DNA of 64,000 bases from DATARH01 sp036268075 (GCA_036268075.1 DATAUV010000144.1:1-64000); one strand, 5' to 3'; counted from the stretch's first letter, positions 18,360-27,632 are shown. Made by a program: numbers and translations. Notes: generated by a model not told the origin, from the sequence alone.

Positions 18360-20009
18360 TTATCGTGTGCCGCGGACGCGGCCGGTGATGAGCGTCGGCC
18401 ACGGGTCGGGCATCTCGCCGACCGGCGCCTCGATCAGGGTAGGGCCGCGCCGCTTGATCGCCGCCGCCAGCTCGCGCCGCAATTCCGCCGGGCTCAGCGC
18501 GCGGACGCCGGCGATGCCGTAGCTTTCGGCCATCTTGGGGAAATTCGGGTTGAGCAGCTCGGTCGCGATCAGTCGGTTGCCGTAGTCGTTCTTCTGCATG
18601 CGGCGTACATTGCCGTAGGCGCCGTCGGCGAAGACGATCGCGATAACGTCGATCCCGTGCAGCGCCGCGGTCGACAATTCCTGCACGTTGTACATGAACC
18701 CGCCGTCGCCGGAGATCGAGACGACCGGCACATCCGGCTTCGCCACCTTGGCGCCGAGCGCGGTCGCGTAGCTGAAGCCGAGCGTGCCCTGATAGCCGCT
18801 GTGGATATAGGTGCGCGGCTGGTACACCGGAAAGCCGAGCCGGCCGACATAGCCGACCTGCGTCAGATCCTCGACATAGACGCCCTCATCCGGCAATTCG
18901 GCGCGGATCGCGTCGAGGTATTCGCATTGCGGCCCTAGCTTGTCGCGCAGATGGGCGAGGCTCTTGGCCTTGATCCCCTCGAGTTCCTCGCGGCGTGAGG
19001 CGGGCTTGTCGCCGCGGGTTTCGAGCGCGGCGAGCAGCGCGGCCGCAGCCTCCCTCGCGTCGGCGACCAGGGAGATGGCCGGCCGCGACACACGGGAAAT
19101 CTCGACCGGGTCGAGGTCGACGCGGATGATCTTGATGTTTGCGTCGGTGCCCCAGCGGGTCAGCGGCTGGTTTAGGCGGGTGCCGATCGCCAGCGCGATA
19201 TCGCAGCTCTTCCACAATTCCCGGCCGCCGATCATGTTCTGGGTCGACCAGTGGCGGTCGCTGACGACGCCCTTGCCGCCGGTATAGGTGACGACCGGCG
19301 CCTGCAGCCGCTCGGCGAGCGCGGTGATCTCGGCGCCCGCCTCCATAGCGCCGCTTCCGACATAGATCAGCGGCTGCTTGGCCGCGGCGAGCAGGTCGGC
19401 GGCCTTATCGACGAGATCGCTGTCGGGGGCCGGATGCGTGGGCGGCGCACCCGCCTCGGGCAGGCTCACCTCGGCGGTCAGCGCCATGATGTCGAGCGGC
19501 ATCTCCAGCGCGACCGGGCGCGGTCGGCCTTCGGCGAGCTGGCGGAACGCCTCGTTGACGAGCCTGCCCGCCTCGGTCGGGTGGTTGATCCGGGCGGCGT
19601 ATTTCGTCAGGCCCTTGAGGATCGCGAGCTGGTCCGGGATCTCGTGCAAGAGGCCGAACCCGCGCCCGATCAGATCGGACGGAATCTGCCCGCTGATGCA
19701 CAGCACCGGCGCGTTCGTCGCCCAGGCGGTCGAGAGCGCGGCGGTGGTGTTGAGCAAGCCCGGCCCCGGCACGACCGCGAAGGCGCCGGGCTTGCCGGCG
19801 GCGCGGGAGTAGCCGAAGGCCATGTAAGCCGCCGCCTGCTCGTGGCGCGGGTGGATCACCCGGATCGCGTCGCCGGCATCGTAGAGCGCGACGAACAGCG
19901 CGTCGTTCTGCACCCCGGGCAGCGCGAACAGCGTATCGACGCCGTTCCGCGTCAGCATCTCGACGAGAGCCCGGCCGCCGGTCATTCGCGCCGCTGGCAT
20001 CCGCGTCAT
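18360..20009 (-). CDS. Thiamine diphosphate-dependent enzyme, acetolactate synthase/benzoylformate decarboxylase-like
   Basis: A 549-residue ThDP enzyme with the three domains of the family. The N-terminal Pyr domain has GVDTLFALPGVQND and the catalytic Glu in IHPRHEQAAAYMAFGYSR; the middle domain has YVGSGAMEAGAEITALAERL; the C-terminal PP domain has the ThDP motif VSISGDGGFMYNVQELSTA, ending in the NVRRMQKNDYGN region. A strong GGGAGGG precedes ATG 20009. It lies between a UPF0114 gene (11 bp upstream) and a TauD-like gene (14 bp downstream). It could decarboxylate or carboligate a 2-oxo acid; no small regulatory subunit is present, arguing against the biosynthetic IlvB role. Confidence 0.9.
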   Translation of the reverse strand: MTRMPAARMTGGRALVEMLTRNGVDTLFALPGVQNDALFVALYDAGDAIRVIHPRHEQAAAYMAFGYSRAAGKPGAFAVVPGPGLLNTTAALSTAWATNAPVLCISGQIPSDLIGRGFGLLHEIPDQLAILKGLTKYAARINHPTEAGRLVNEAFRQLAEGRPRPVALEMPLDIMALTAEVSLPEAGAPPTHPAPDSDLVDKAADLLAAAKQPLIYVGSGAMEAGAEITALAERLQAPVVTYTGGKGVVSDRHWSTQNMIGGRELWKSCDIALAIGTRLNQPLTRWGTDANIKIIRVDLDPVEISRVSRPAISLVADAREAAAALLAALETRGDKPASRREELEGIKAKSLAHLRDKLGPQCEYLDAIRAELPDEGVYVEDLTQVGYVGRLGFPVYQPRTYIHSGYQGTLGFSYATALGAKVAKPDVPVVSISGDGGFMYNVQELSTAALHGIDVIAIVFADGAYGNVRRMQKNDYGNRLIATELLNPNFPKMAESYGIAGVRALSPAELRRELAAAIKRRGPTLIEAPVGEMPDPWPTLITGRVRGTR

Positions 20010-20020
20010 CGCGCCCTCCC

Positions 20021-20527
20021 TTAATGCGTGTCCGCCGCGAGCCGGTCCATCCACGCGAGCAGGACCCCGGCGACGACAAAGGCCAGGAACACGGCGAGCT
20101 TCCAAGCCATCCGGCCGGTGTCTACCGTATCGATCTCGATATAGCTTTCCAACAGGTCAACCGCGGCGATCGCGATGATCGATGCGACGACCTTGAGCTT
20201 GAGCCCGGCGAAATCCTCCTTGGCCATCCAGGTGGGGCGCGACCGCAGACCGTCGGCGACGCGGCGCGACACGACCGTGTCGATCCCGGCGCCGATGACG
20301 ATCAGCACCAGATTGCCGACGAGCACCAGGTCGATCAGATGCAGCGTCCCCAGTATCACCCCGTCGCGGTGCAGATCGGCGAGCCCCCTGACCGTCTCGA
20401 CCAGATCGTGAAAGAATGCGACGACCACAACGACCAGCACCGCCAGCAACCCGAGATAGAGCGGCGCCATCAGCCAGCGGCTGGCGACCAGCAGATTGGC
20501 AAGGAATTTCTCACAGGCTTGGAGCAT
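20021..20527 (-). CDS. UPF0114 (YqhA) family membrane protein
   Basis: A 168-residue inner-membrane protein with about four transmembrane helices: LMAPLYLGLLAVLVVVVVAFF (18-40), VILGTLHLIDLVLVGNLVLIV (56-78), VVASIIAIAAVDLLESYIEID and LAVFLAFVVAGVLLAWMDRL. The ASRWLMAPLYLGL and LIDLVLVGNLVLIVIGAG words are characteristic of UPF0114. Function of the family is unknown. It is the first gene of the operon with the ThDP enzyme and the dioxygenase. Confidence 0.9.
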   Translation of the reverse strand: MLQACEKFLANLLVASRWLMAPLYLGLLAVLVVVVVAFFHDLVETVRGLADLHRDGVILGTLHLIDLVLVGNLVLIVIGAGIDTVVSRRVADGLRSRPTWMAKEDFAGLKLKVVASIIAIAAVDLLESYIEIDTVDTGRMAWKLAVFLAFVVAGVLLAWMDRLAADTH

Positions 20528-20662
20528 GATTGCGCTTAGACAGCGGCCGTGGAGATGTCAACCTTTGGGCTGCGGCAACCCAGCGTTGCCGAAGCGGCGC
20601 TTGTAGCCCGCCGCAAGCGTTGCCTATTTTGAGGGCAAGTGGGCCGGGAGGCAATTCAGAGC

Positions 20663-21904
20663 ATGACGAGCGTGACCGCCGCGATGGGCGGCGGGAAGAA
20701 AGCGGCCGGCGAAGTACACGCGATCGCGCTGGTTTCGCTCGCCCACTTTACCAACCACTTCCAGAACCTCGTCCTGCCGCCCCTGTTTCCGCTGCTCAAG
20801 GCAAAGCTGGGAATCGGGTTTGTCGAGCTCGGCTTTGCGCTGACCGTCGCCAATCTCCTGTCGGTCGCGGCGCAATTGCCGGTGGGGTTTCTCGTCGACC
20901 GGATCGGTTCCCGGCGGATGCTGATCGGCGGGCTGCTGCTGGCGGCGCTGGCCTTTATCGGTTTCGGGCTCTCGCCGACCTATCCGCATCTGCTGTTGGC
21001 GATGGTGTTCATTGGGCTGTCGAACAGCACGTTTCATCCGGCCGACTACGCGATCCTGTCGGCGGTAGTGCCGGCGGTGCGGGTCGGGCGGGCGTTTTCG
21101 ATCCACACCTTCTCCGGTTTTCTCGGCAACGCGGTCGCGCCGGTGACCCTGCTGGCGATCGCGGCCAATTTCGGGCTCGGCCCCGCGGTCGTCGCGGCCG
21201 GCTCGATCGGGCTGTTTGCCGCCGCGCCGCTGCTGTTCTCGCGTAGCCTCGACAGCAACGTGCAGCATCCGGCGGTCGCGCATGCCGGCGGCCGCCCCGG
21301 TGGGCTGACCTCGATCCTGACGCCGACGATCATCTTCCTGACCGGCTTCTTCGCCCTGTTGAGCCTGTCGGGCAGCGGGATCAGCAATTTCTCGGTCGTC
21401 GCGCTTGGCGCCGCCTTCGGCACGCCGATCTCGATCGCCAGCGTCGCGCTGACGGTCTATCTGAGCGCGCAGGCGCTGGGGGTGCTCGCCGGCGGGTTTA
21501 TCGCCGACAAGACGCGCCGCCATGCCGAGGTCGCCTCGGTCGGGTACGCGATCAATGCCTGCATCGTGCTGGCGATCGGCACGCTGGGGCTCGGCACCGC
21601 GCCGCTGATCGCGGCGATGGCGGGGGCCGGGCTGCTGGGCGGGATGATCATGCCGTCGCGGGACATGCTGGTGCGCGCCGCGGCGCCGGCCGGCGCGGTC
21701 GGCCGCACGTTCGGCATCGTCACCAGCGGGTTCAATATCGGCGGGATGGTCGGGCCGCTCATGTTCGGGTTCATCATGGACCACGGGATGCCGCGCTGGG
21801 TGTTCGGCGCCAGCGTCATCGTGATGATTACTGTCGCGCTCGTCGCCCTGGTCGGCGACCGCCGCTCGGCGCGGCCCAAGGCGGCGGCGGAGCCGGCCGA
21901 GTAG
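20663..21904 (+). CDS. Major facilitator superfamily transporter (FSR-like)
   Basis: A 413-residue MFS carrier with about twelve hydrophobic helices. The MFS loop 2-3 motif appears as GFLVDRIGSRRMLIGG, a second loop as GFIADKTRRHAEV. The opening VSLAHFTNHFQNLVLPPLFP and FHPADYAILSAVV resemble the fosmidomycin-resistance and related subfamily. ATG 20663 is used, with GGGAGG about 11 nt upstream. Substrate unknown. It is divergent from the UPF0114 operon, and its 3' end meets a GNAT gene convergently with no gap. Confidence 0.88.
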   Translation: MTSVTAAMGGGKKAAGEVHAIALVSLAHFTNHFQNLVLPPLFPLLKAKLGIGFVELGFALTVANLLSVAAQLPVGFLVDRIGSRRMLIGGLLLAALAFIGFGLSPTYPHLLLAMVFIGLSNSTFHPADYAILSAVVPAVRVGRAFSIHTFSGFLGNAVAPVTLLAIAANFGLGPAVVAAGSIGLFAAAPLLFSRSLDSNVQHPAVAHAGGRPGGLTSILTPTIIFLTGFFALLSLSGSGISNFSVVALGAAFGTPISIASVALTVYLSAQALGVLAGGFIADKTRRHAEVASVGYAINACIVLAIGTLGLGTAPLIAAMAGAGLLGGMIMPSRDMLVRAAAPAGAVGRTFGIVTSGFNIGGMVGPLMFGFIMDHGMPRWVFGASVIVMITVALVALVGDRRSARPKAAAEPAE

Positions 21905-22642
21905 CTATCCGGTCATCGACGACAGGCTGACCCGCTGCTGGCCGAGCGCGTCGAAGTTTTCCGGCGCGAGCCAGCGCAGGAACGCATCCTTGAGCCCGGG
22001 CCAGTCGCCATCGGTGATCGCGAACCAGGCGGTGTCGCGGTTGCGGCCCTTGACCACCTCGGCCTGGCGAAAAATCCCCTCAAAGCGAAAGCCGAGCCGC
22101 TCCGCCGCGGCGCGCGACGGTGCGTTGAGCGAATTGCACTTCCATTCGTAGCGGCGGTAGCCGAGCTCGTCGAACACGCGCCGCATCATCAGGAACATCG
22201 CCTCGGTCGAGGCCGGGCGGCGCTGCAAGGCCAATGAATAAGCGAGCGCCCCGACCTCGATGCTGCCCGAGGCCGGCTTGATGTTGAGATAGCTCGCGAC
22301 TCCGACCGCCTTGTCGGTCGCGCTGTCGACGATCGCGTAGGTCAGCCGCTCCCTGCTCGCCGCGGCGGCGCGGCACGCGGCCACGTAGGCGGCGAGGTCG
22401 GGATAGGGGCCGAACGGCAGATAGGTCCACATCCGCCCCTCGCGATCCTCGCTGTTGGCGGCGTGGAGTTCGGCGGCATGGTGCTCGGGGTCGAGCGGCT
22501 CGACGCGGCAGAACCGGCCCGCCATCCCTCCGCGCGGCGGTTGCGGACGCGGCTCCCAATCGTCGACCGGCACCCCGATCGGCTGCCCGAGCTCGTTTGT
22601 GTCGTAGTCGTTCGTGTCGTCGTCATTTGCGTCGGGGCTCAT
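21905..22642 (-). CDS. GNAT family N-acetyltransferase (RimJ/RimL-like)
   Basis: A 245-residue acetyltransferase. After an acidic tail (residues 1-15, rich in Asp/Asn) it has GRFCRVEPLDPEHHAAEL, MWTYLPFGPYPD, AIVDSATDKAVGVASYLNIK, SIEVGALAYSLALQRRPAST, EAMFLMMRRVFDELGYRR and WKCNSLNAPSRAAAERLGF, the order seen in GNATs related to RimL. The acceptor is unknown. Its ATG overlaps the stop of the upstream cupin gene (ATGA), the last member of the operon PNPOx-cupin-GNAT. Confidence 0.9.
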   Translation of the reverse strand: MSPDANDDDTNDYDTNELGQPIGVPVDDWEPRPQPPRGGMAGRFCRVEPLDPEHHAAELHAANSEDREGRMWTYLPFGPYPDLAAYVAACRAAAASRERLTYAIVDSATDKAVGVASYLNIKPASGSIEVGALAYSLALQRRPASTEAMFLMMRRVFDELGYRRYEWKCNSLNAPSRAAAERLGFRFEGIFRQAEVVKGRNRDTAWFAITDGDWPGLKDAFLRWLAPENFDALGQQRVSLSSMTG

Positions 22643-22962
22643 TTGACCGCTCCGTAAAAGACGACCCAGGCGGCGAAGTCGTCGGTGAAATCCTCGAAGC
22701 GATGGGTCTCGTGCGCCGCGACGTAGAGGAGCGCGCCCGGTACGAACGGATCGGTACGGTCGCCGACCCGAAAATTGCCGCTGCCCGACGCGACGACGTA
22801 GAGCTCGTCGCGGTCGTGCGGGGTTTGCGGATCGTGGCCTTTGGGCGCGTAGAGGCGAATTTCGAGGTCGCCGTCGACGAAAATCTCGGCCGAGCGGCGT
22901 CCCACGGGCAGCGGCAAGGCGAGTGCGGCGGCGAGCGACAGGGGCGGCGGGCTCTTGTCCAT
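22639..22962 (-). CDS. Cupin-domain protein
   Basis: A 107-residue single cupin: EIFVDGDLEIRLYAPKGHDP, then TPHDRDELYVVASGSGNFRV (metal ligands His, Asp, Glu), PGALLYVAAHETHRFEDFTD (third His) and a WVVFYGAVK end. The open frame continues upstream to 23559 but that part is antisense shadow of the PNPOx-like gene; ATG 22962, sharing one base with its stop (TGATG), is the coupled start. Middle gene of the three-gene operon. Confidence 0.86.
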   Translation of the reverse strand: MDKSPPPLSLAAALALPLPVGRRSAEIFVDGDLEIRLYAPKGHDPQTPHDRDELYVVASGSGNFRVGDRTDPFVPGALLYVAAHETHRFEDFTDDFAAWVVFYGAVK

Positions 22963-23681
22963 CAGGCGGTCTCCCGGCGGGCCAGCGCCAACAATACCTG
23001 ATCGAGCGCCGCGCCCTCGGCGAAATGCCCGATTTCCGGCTCCGGCGCGGTGCGCGGCGGCGCTTTCGCGTCGGGCATCGGTACGCCGATACGCTGCGAT
23101 ATCGGGATGGTGCCGGCCCAGCAATCGGCGCCGTAATCGTCCTCGATGTCGAGCGGTCCGCCGGCGCGGATTTTGGCCGAGGCCTCGTCGATGCCCATGC
23201 TCATCAGGCTGGTCGCCTTGATCTCTTGGGCCAGGATGTCCCGCATGATCCGGGTGCGGCCGGGGTAGAGCCGCTCGATAAAGGCATTGAACCCCGCCTC
23301 CTTGTGCTTCGGGTCGGTGACGATGGCCGCGGTACCGAACACCATCACCGCGCGATAGTTCATCGAATGGCGAAATGCCGAGCGCGCGAGGATCAGCGCG
23401 TCCATATGCGCGACCGTCAGGCACACCGAAATGCCCTCCGCCTGCGTGCGCAGCATCCGGCTCGCGGACGAGCCGTGCCAATAGAGCCGTTCGCCCTCGC
23501 GCCAGAATAGCGTCGGCGTCACGTAGGGGCGCCCGTCGATGACATAGCCGATATGGCACATCAGCGCCGCGTCGAGGATCGCGAACACGGTGTCGCGGTC
23601 GTAATGGGCGCGCTCGGGATGGCGGCGGATGCGGGTCCGCGGCGTGGTAGCAAACGCGGGTTGTGGCGCGGTATCGGGCAT
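22962..23681 (-). CDS. Pyridoxamine 5'-phosphate oxidase-like (split-barrel flavin) protein
   Basis: A 239-residue split-barrel protein: YDRDTVFAILDAALMCHIGY, VIDGRPYVTPTLFWREGERL, YWHGSSASRMLRTQ, SVCLTVAHMDALILARSAFR, HSMNYRAVMVFGTAAIVTD and LYPGRTRIMRDIL match the 'pyridoxamine 5'-phosphate oxidase family' of FMN or F420 binders. It lacks the exact PdxH substrate motif, so it need not oxidise PNP. ATG 23681 is used; 23711 is an alternative. The MocR regulator gene ends 80 bp upstream on the same strand, a common pairing that suggests vitamin B6-linked control. Confidence 0.88.
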   Translation of the reverse strand: MPDTAPQPAFATTPRTRIRRHPERAHYDRDTVFAILDAALMCHIGYVIDGRPYVTPTLFWREGERLYWHGSSASRMLRTQAEGISVCLTVAHMDALILARSAFRHSMNYRAVMVFGTAAIVTDPKHKEAGFNAFIERLYPGRTRIMRDILAQEIKATSLMSMGIDEASAKIRAGGPLDIEDDYGADCWAGTIPISQRIGVPMPDAKAPPRTAPEPEIGHFAEGAALDQVLLALARRETA

Positions 23682-23761
23682 CGTTCGGTGCTCTCGGATG
23701 GTGCGGCGCACAATCTAAGCGGCGATGCGGTATGAAAGAAGGTCCGGTTTCGTCGAGTTGG

Positions 23762-25216
23762 TCAGACCGGTTTTGCCGCCAGGATTTCGGCCATCCTGTC
23801 GACGGCGCGTGCCATCGCCGCCTCGCTGTGCCCGGTATAGCCGAGCATCAGACCCGGCGGCCGCTTGGTCCCGTGCGCCAGCGAGGACAGCGGCACCGCG
23901 ACCACCCCGCCCGCGGCAAGTGCCCTCGCCGCCGCCATGTCGGACCAGTCCGCGGGCAGCCAGGCGATCAGGTACATGCCGCTTTCGCTCGGATAGACCC
24001 GCAGGATGTTGTCCATCCGCCGCTGGATCGCGTCGGCGAGAAAGCGATGGCGCTGGGCGTAGAGCGCCCGCATCCGCTTCAGGTGTCGGGCGAAATGCCC
24101 CCCAAGCATGAAATCGGTCAGGATCGGCTGGATCAGGCCCGAGCTTTGCCGGTCGGTCAGGTAGCGGGCCGCGATGACCGGCCCGACCAGATCCTCGGGC
24201 AACACGGCGTAACCGAGCCGGAGCGACGGAAACACCAGCTTGCTGAACGTGCCGAGATAGATCACCCGCCCGCCGCGGTCGAGCCCCTGCAATGACGGCA
24301 GCATCCGGCCGGGGGCCTGGAACTCGCTCTCGTAATCGTCCTCGACGATCCAGGCGCCGGCGCTTTCGGCCCATTCCAACAGCTCGACCCGCCGCGCATA
24401 GGGCATTGCCATGCCGAGCGGGTATTGCCGCGACGGCGTCGTGTAGACGAGGCGCGGCGGGGCGGTCTCGGGGGATTGCGCGATCGCGAGCCCGTGCTCG
24501 TCGACCGGCACCGGCACGATCCGCGCCTGCGCCATCGCCAGGATCTCGTAAGCCGAGCCGTAGCACGGGTCCTCGACCCAGGCCGTGTCGCCGGGATCGA
24601 GCAGGACCCGCGCGGCGAGGTGCAGCCCGTGCTGCGTCCCGCTGGTCAGGACGATCTGCTCGGCCCGGCAGCGAACCCCGCGCGCGGCGCCGAGGTAATC
24701 GGCGATCGCCCGGCGCAATTCGGGCTCGCCTTGCGGATCGCCATAAGCCCATTGCGAGCGCGATCGGTCGGCCAGCACCCTGGCCGCGAGCCGCTTCCAA
24801 TCCGCCATGAAGCGGCCGTCGATTTCGGCATACCCGGTCTCGAACGGCCGCGGCTCGCCGCGGCGGGGGGTGTTGAAGCGCGCGAGCCGCCGCGCCTCGC
24901 GCGAGACCGGCCGCGGTGAAGGGGGCGGGGCCCCGGTTTCGGCGGCGGGCGCCGGGCGGGCGGGCACATAATAACCCGATCCTGGCCGCGCGAGCACGAA
25001 CCCCTCGGCCGCCAGTTGCTCGAACACGGCGACGATGGTGCTCCGCGCCAGCCCCAGCTCGCCCGCCAGCGCCCGCGTCGACGGCAGCCGCGCGCCGGCG
25101 CCGATCCCGCCCTCGGCGATCGCCCGGCGCAGCGACGCCGCGAGCTGCCGCGACAGCGGCACCGTCCCGGCGCGGTCGAGATGCGTCGTCCACAGGCTGG
25201 TCGCGGCGGCGGGCAT
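23762..25216 (-). CDS. MocR/PdxR-family regulator (GntR HTH fused to aminotransferase fold)
   Basis: A 484-residue fusion regulator. Residues 13-80 are a winged helix: PLSRQLAASLRRAIAEGGIG, ARLPSTRALAGELGLARST, VVAVFEQLAAEGFVLARPGS. From about residue 110 a fold-type I aminotransferase domain follows, with YGDPQGEPELRRAIADYLG, VILTSGTQHGLHLAAR-like sequence, VEDPCYGSAYEIL and the PLP lysine in YLGTFSKLVFPSLRLGYAVL. PLP or PMP is the likely effector, and the PNPOx-like gene 80 bp downstream is the likely target. It is divergent from the D-2-hydroxyacid dehydrogenase gene, with about 67 bp between starts for both promoters. Confidence 0.93.
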   Translation of the reverse strand: MPAAATSLWTTHLDRAGTVPLSRQLAASLRRAIAEGGIGAGARLPSTRALAGELGLARSTIVAVFEQLAAEGFVLARPGSGYYVPARPAPAAETGAPPPSPRPVSREARRLARFNTPRRGEPRPFETGYAEIDGRFMADWKRLAARVLADRSRSQWAYGDPQGEPELRRAIADYLGAARGVRCRAEQIVLTSGTQHGLHLAARVLLDPGDTAWVEDPCYGSAYEILAMAQARIVPVPVDEHGLAIAQSPETAPPRLVYTTPSRQYPLGMAMPYARRVELLEWAESAGAWIVEDDYESEFQAPGRMLPSLQGLDRGGRVIYLGTFSKLVFPSLRLGYAVLPEDLVGPVIAARYLTDRQSSGLIQPILTDFMLGGHFARHLKRMRALYAQRHRFLADAIQRRMDNILRVYPSESGMYLIAWLPADWSDMAAARALAAGGVVAVPLSSLAHGTKRPPGLMLGYTGHSEAAMARAVDRMAEILAAKPV

Positions 25217-25283
25217 GGCGGCTGGTCTATCGCATCTCGGCGCGATGCGGTATGCGGTTGTCGGCACTTGCAAGGGATCGGGA

Positions 25284-26267
25284 ATGACCGTCGGGCCGCT
25301 GGTGGTGACGCTGGGAATGAGCGAGCGCAGCCGCGCGATCGTCGCGGAGGTGCTCGGCGGCGGCGAGGCGGTCTATCTGAGCGATGTCGAGCCGGGGGAT
25401 CGCGCCGTCGTGTTGCGCGGCGCCGGGGCGTTGCTGTCCAACGACATTTCCGACGAGCTGTCGCCGGACGAGCGGCAGATGATCGGCAACGCGAAGCTGC
25501 TGCAGTTCACCGCGGCCGGGATCGACTGGGTGCCGATCCTCGACCTGCCGCCCGCGCTGCCGGTCGCCGGCAATGGCGGCGCCTCGGCCGAGCCGATGGC
25601 CGAGCACGTTGTCGCGATGGCGATGGCGTGCGCCAAGCGGCTGTTCTTCGAGCACGACGCGCTGAAACGGGGCGTGTTCAACCAGCGCAGCCCCAACAAG
25701 ATGCTCCGCGGCGGGGTGTGCGGCATCCTCGGCTTTGGCGGGGTCGGGGTTGCGACCGGGCGGCTCGTGCGCGGGCTCGGGATGAAGGTCCACGCGATCA
25801 ACCGCAGCGGCCGCAGCGACGAGCCGGTGGATTGGATCGGCACGCCCGACCGGCTCGACGAGATGCTTGCCGCCGCGGATTTGTTCGTCGTGTGCCTGGC
25901 GCTGACCCGGCACACGCTCGGCATGATCGGCGCGCGCGAGCTGGGGCTGATGAAGGAGGACGCGATCCTCGTCAATGTCGCTCGCGGCGAGATCGTCGAC
26001 GAGGACGCGCTTTACGCGCACCTCGTCGCGCATCCGCGCTTTTACGCCGGCATCGACGCGTGGTGGATCGAGCCGGTGCGCCACCACCGCTTTGCGATGG
26101 GGCACGATTTCCTGAGCCTATCCAACGTCGTCGGCTCACCGCACAACTCGGCCGGCGGCGGCGTGTGGCGCGACGTGTCGCTGCGCCGGGCCGTGGCGAA
26201 TTGCCGGCGCGCCCTCGCCGGCGGAGCTCCACTGCACCTCGTCCGCGATGAAGAGCGGATGATGTGA
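25284..26267 (+). CDS. D-isomer-specific 2-hydroxyacid dehydrogenase (NAD-binding)
   Basis: A 327-residue dehydrogenase. Features: catalytic-domain start VGPLVVTLGMSERSRAI, LLQFTAAGIDWVPILDL, NGGASAEPMAEHVVAMAMA, the Rossmann motif GILGFGGVGVATGRLV (GxGxxG), VVCLALTRHTLGMIGARELG, ILVNVARGEIVDEDAL (Arg), and the Glu/His pair in DAWWIEPVRHHRF and VVGSPHNSAGG. ATG 25284 follows GGGATCGGGA; ATG 25245 in the same frame is possible. It would reduce a 2-oxo acid or oxidise a D-2-hydroxy acid. Divergent from mocR-like gene; an MFS carrier follows in the same direction and may transport the substrate. Confidence 0.9.
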   Translation: MTVGPLVVTLGMSERSRAIVAEVLGGGEAVYLSDVEPGDRAVVLRGAGALLSNDISDELSPDERQMIGNAKLLQFTAAGIDWVPILDLPPALPVAGNGGASAEPMAEHVVAMAMACAKRLFFEHDALKRGVFNQRSPNKMLRGGVCGILGFGGVGVATGRLVRGLGMKVHAINRSGRSDEPVDWIGTPDRLDEMLAAADLFVVCLALTRHTLGMIGARELGLMKEDAILVNVARGEIVDEDALYAHLVAHPRFYAGIDAWWIEPVRHHRFAMGHDFLSLSNVVGSPHNSAGGGVWRDVSLRRAVANCRRALAGGAPLHLVRDEERMM

Positions 26268-26336
26268 TGTGGTGTGAGCCCGGCCGTTCTTATACCATGG
26301 CAAAGTAAGGGGCACGCGCGGCACGGGAGGCGGGGG

Positions 26337-27632
26337 ATGACGCAGGCAACCATGACGATGGGCGAATCCGGCTCCACCTATCGGCGGGCGATTACCGCCG
26401 GGGTCATCGGCAATGTGCTCGAATGGTACGATTACGGGGTCTATGGCTACCTCGTGCCGATCATCGCGCAGCTTTTCTTTCCGAGCGGCGACCCGACGGT
26501 GTCGCTGCTGTCGACCTTTGCCGTGTTTGGCGTCGGGTTCGTGATGCGGCCGATCGGGTCGATCGTGTTCGGCATCTATGGCGACCGCAAGGGCCGCCGC
26601 AAGGCGCTCTCCGCGGTCATTTTCGTCATGGCGATCTCGACCTTTGCGATGGGACTGCTGCCGACCTATGCGGAGGCCGGAATCCTGGGGCCGGCGCTGC
26701 TGGTGGTCGTGCGGCTGTTCCAGGGGCTGTCGACCGGGGGCGAGTTCGGCGGGTCGAGCGCCTACATCGTGGAATACGCGCCGCAGCATCGGCGCGGCTT
26801 TTTCGGGTCGTTCCAGCTCGTCGGGGTCGCCAGCGGGTTTCTTTGCGGCTCGTTGACCGCGGCCCTCCTCAACTCGGTGCTGACCAAGGAGGATCTGGCG
26901 GGCTGGGGCTGGCGGCTGCCGTTCCTGTTCGGGATCACCGTGGGCCTCGTCGGCGCGTTCATGCGCTGGCGGATCGGCGACACGCCGATCTTTGCCGAGA
27001 TCGAGGAACGCGGCACCACTGCGAAGTCGCCGTTCGTCGAGGCGGTCGTGCATCACCCGAAGCAGACGCTGCTCGCCTTCACCAGCACGCTGCACAACAC
27101 GGTCGCGTACTATATCGCGCTGATCTACATGACGAGCTACATGATCAACATCGGCAAGCTGCCGCAGGCGACGGCGTTGTGGATCAGCACGCTGGGGCTC
27201 GCCTTCATGATCATCCAGCTCCCGTTCCTCGGGGCGCTGTCCGACCGGATCGGGCGCCGGCCGCTGATGATCTTTTCCTGTGTGTCGTTCATCGTGCTCG
27301 GCTATCCGTTCTTCCTGCTCGCGTCGTCGGGCAGCGTGGGACTGGCGATCCTCGGCGAGCTGTTGATGATGATCTGTTACGCGCCTTACGCGGCGACGTG
27401 CGCGTCGTTCCTGACCGAGATCATCCCGACGCGGGTCCGCTATACCTCGATGTCGTTCGGCTACAACGTCGCGGTCGCGCTCTTTGGCGGGTTTGCGCCG
27501 TTTATCGCCACCTGGCTGGTGCGCGAGACGGGCAGCCCCGGCGCACCGGCAATCTACCTGATCGCCGCCGCGGTAATCACCGGCATCGCCGTCATCCGAT
27601 GCCGCGAGACGGCGTTTACACCACTGAGCTAG
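26337..27632 (+). CDS. MFS transporter, metabolite:H+ symporter (MHS) family
   Basis: A 431-residue MFS carrier of the MHS group (ProP, ShiA, KgtP). The group hallmark GNVLEWYDYGVYGYLVPIIA is at residues 22-41, followed by LSTFAVFGVGFVMRPIGSIV, YGDRKGRRKAL (loop 2-3 motif), RLFQGLSTGGEFGGSSAYIV and ADRIGRRPLM-like loop 8-9 sequence. ATG 26337 has GGAGGCGGGGG immediately upstream. Substrate probably an organic acid, betaine or similar. Stop codon overlaps that of the convergent amidohydrolase gene by 4 bp. Confidence 0.92.
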   Translation: MTQATMTMGESGSTYRRAITAGVIGNVLEWYDYGVYGYLVPIIAQLFFPSGDPTVSLLSTFAVFGVGFVMRPIGSIVFGIYGDRKGRRKALSAVIFVMAISTFAMGLLPTYAEAGILGPALLVVVRLFQGLSTGGEFGGSSAYIVEYAPQHRRGFFGSFQLVGVASGFLCGSLTAALLNSVLTKEDLAGWGWRLPFLFGITVGLVGAFMRWRIGDTPIFAEIEERGTTAKSPFVEAVVHHPKQTLLAFTSTLHNTVAYYIALIYMTSYMINIGKLPQATALWISTLGLAFMIIQLPFLGALSDRIGRRPLMIFSCVSFIVLGYPFFLLASSGSVGLAILGELLMMICYAPYAATCASFLTEIIPTRVRYTSMSFGYNVAVALFGGFAPFIATWLVRETGSPGAPAIYLIAAAVITGIAVIRCRETAFTPLS

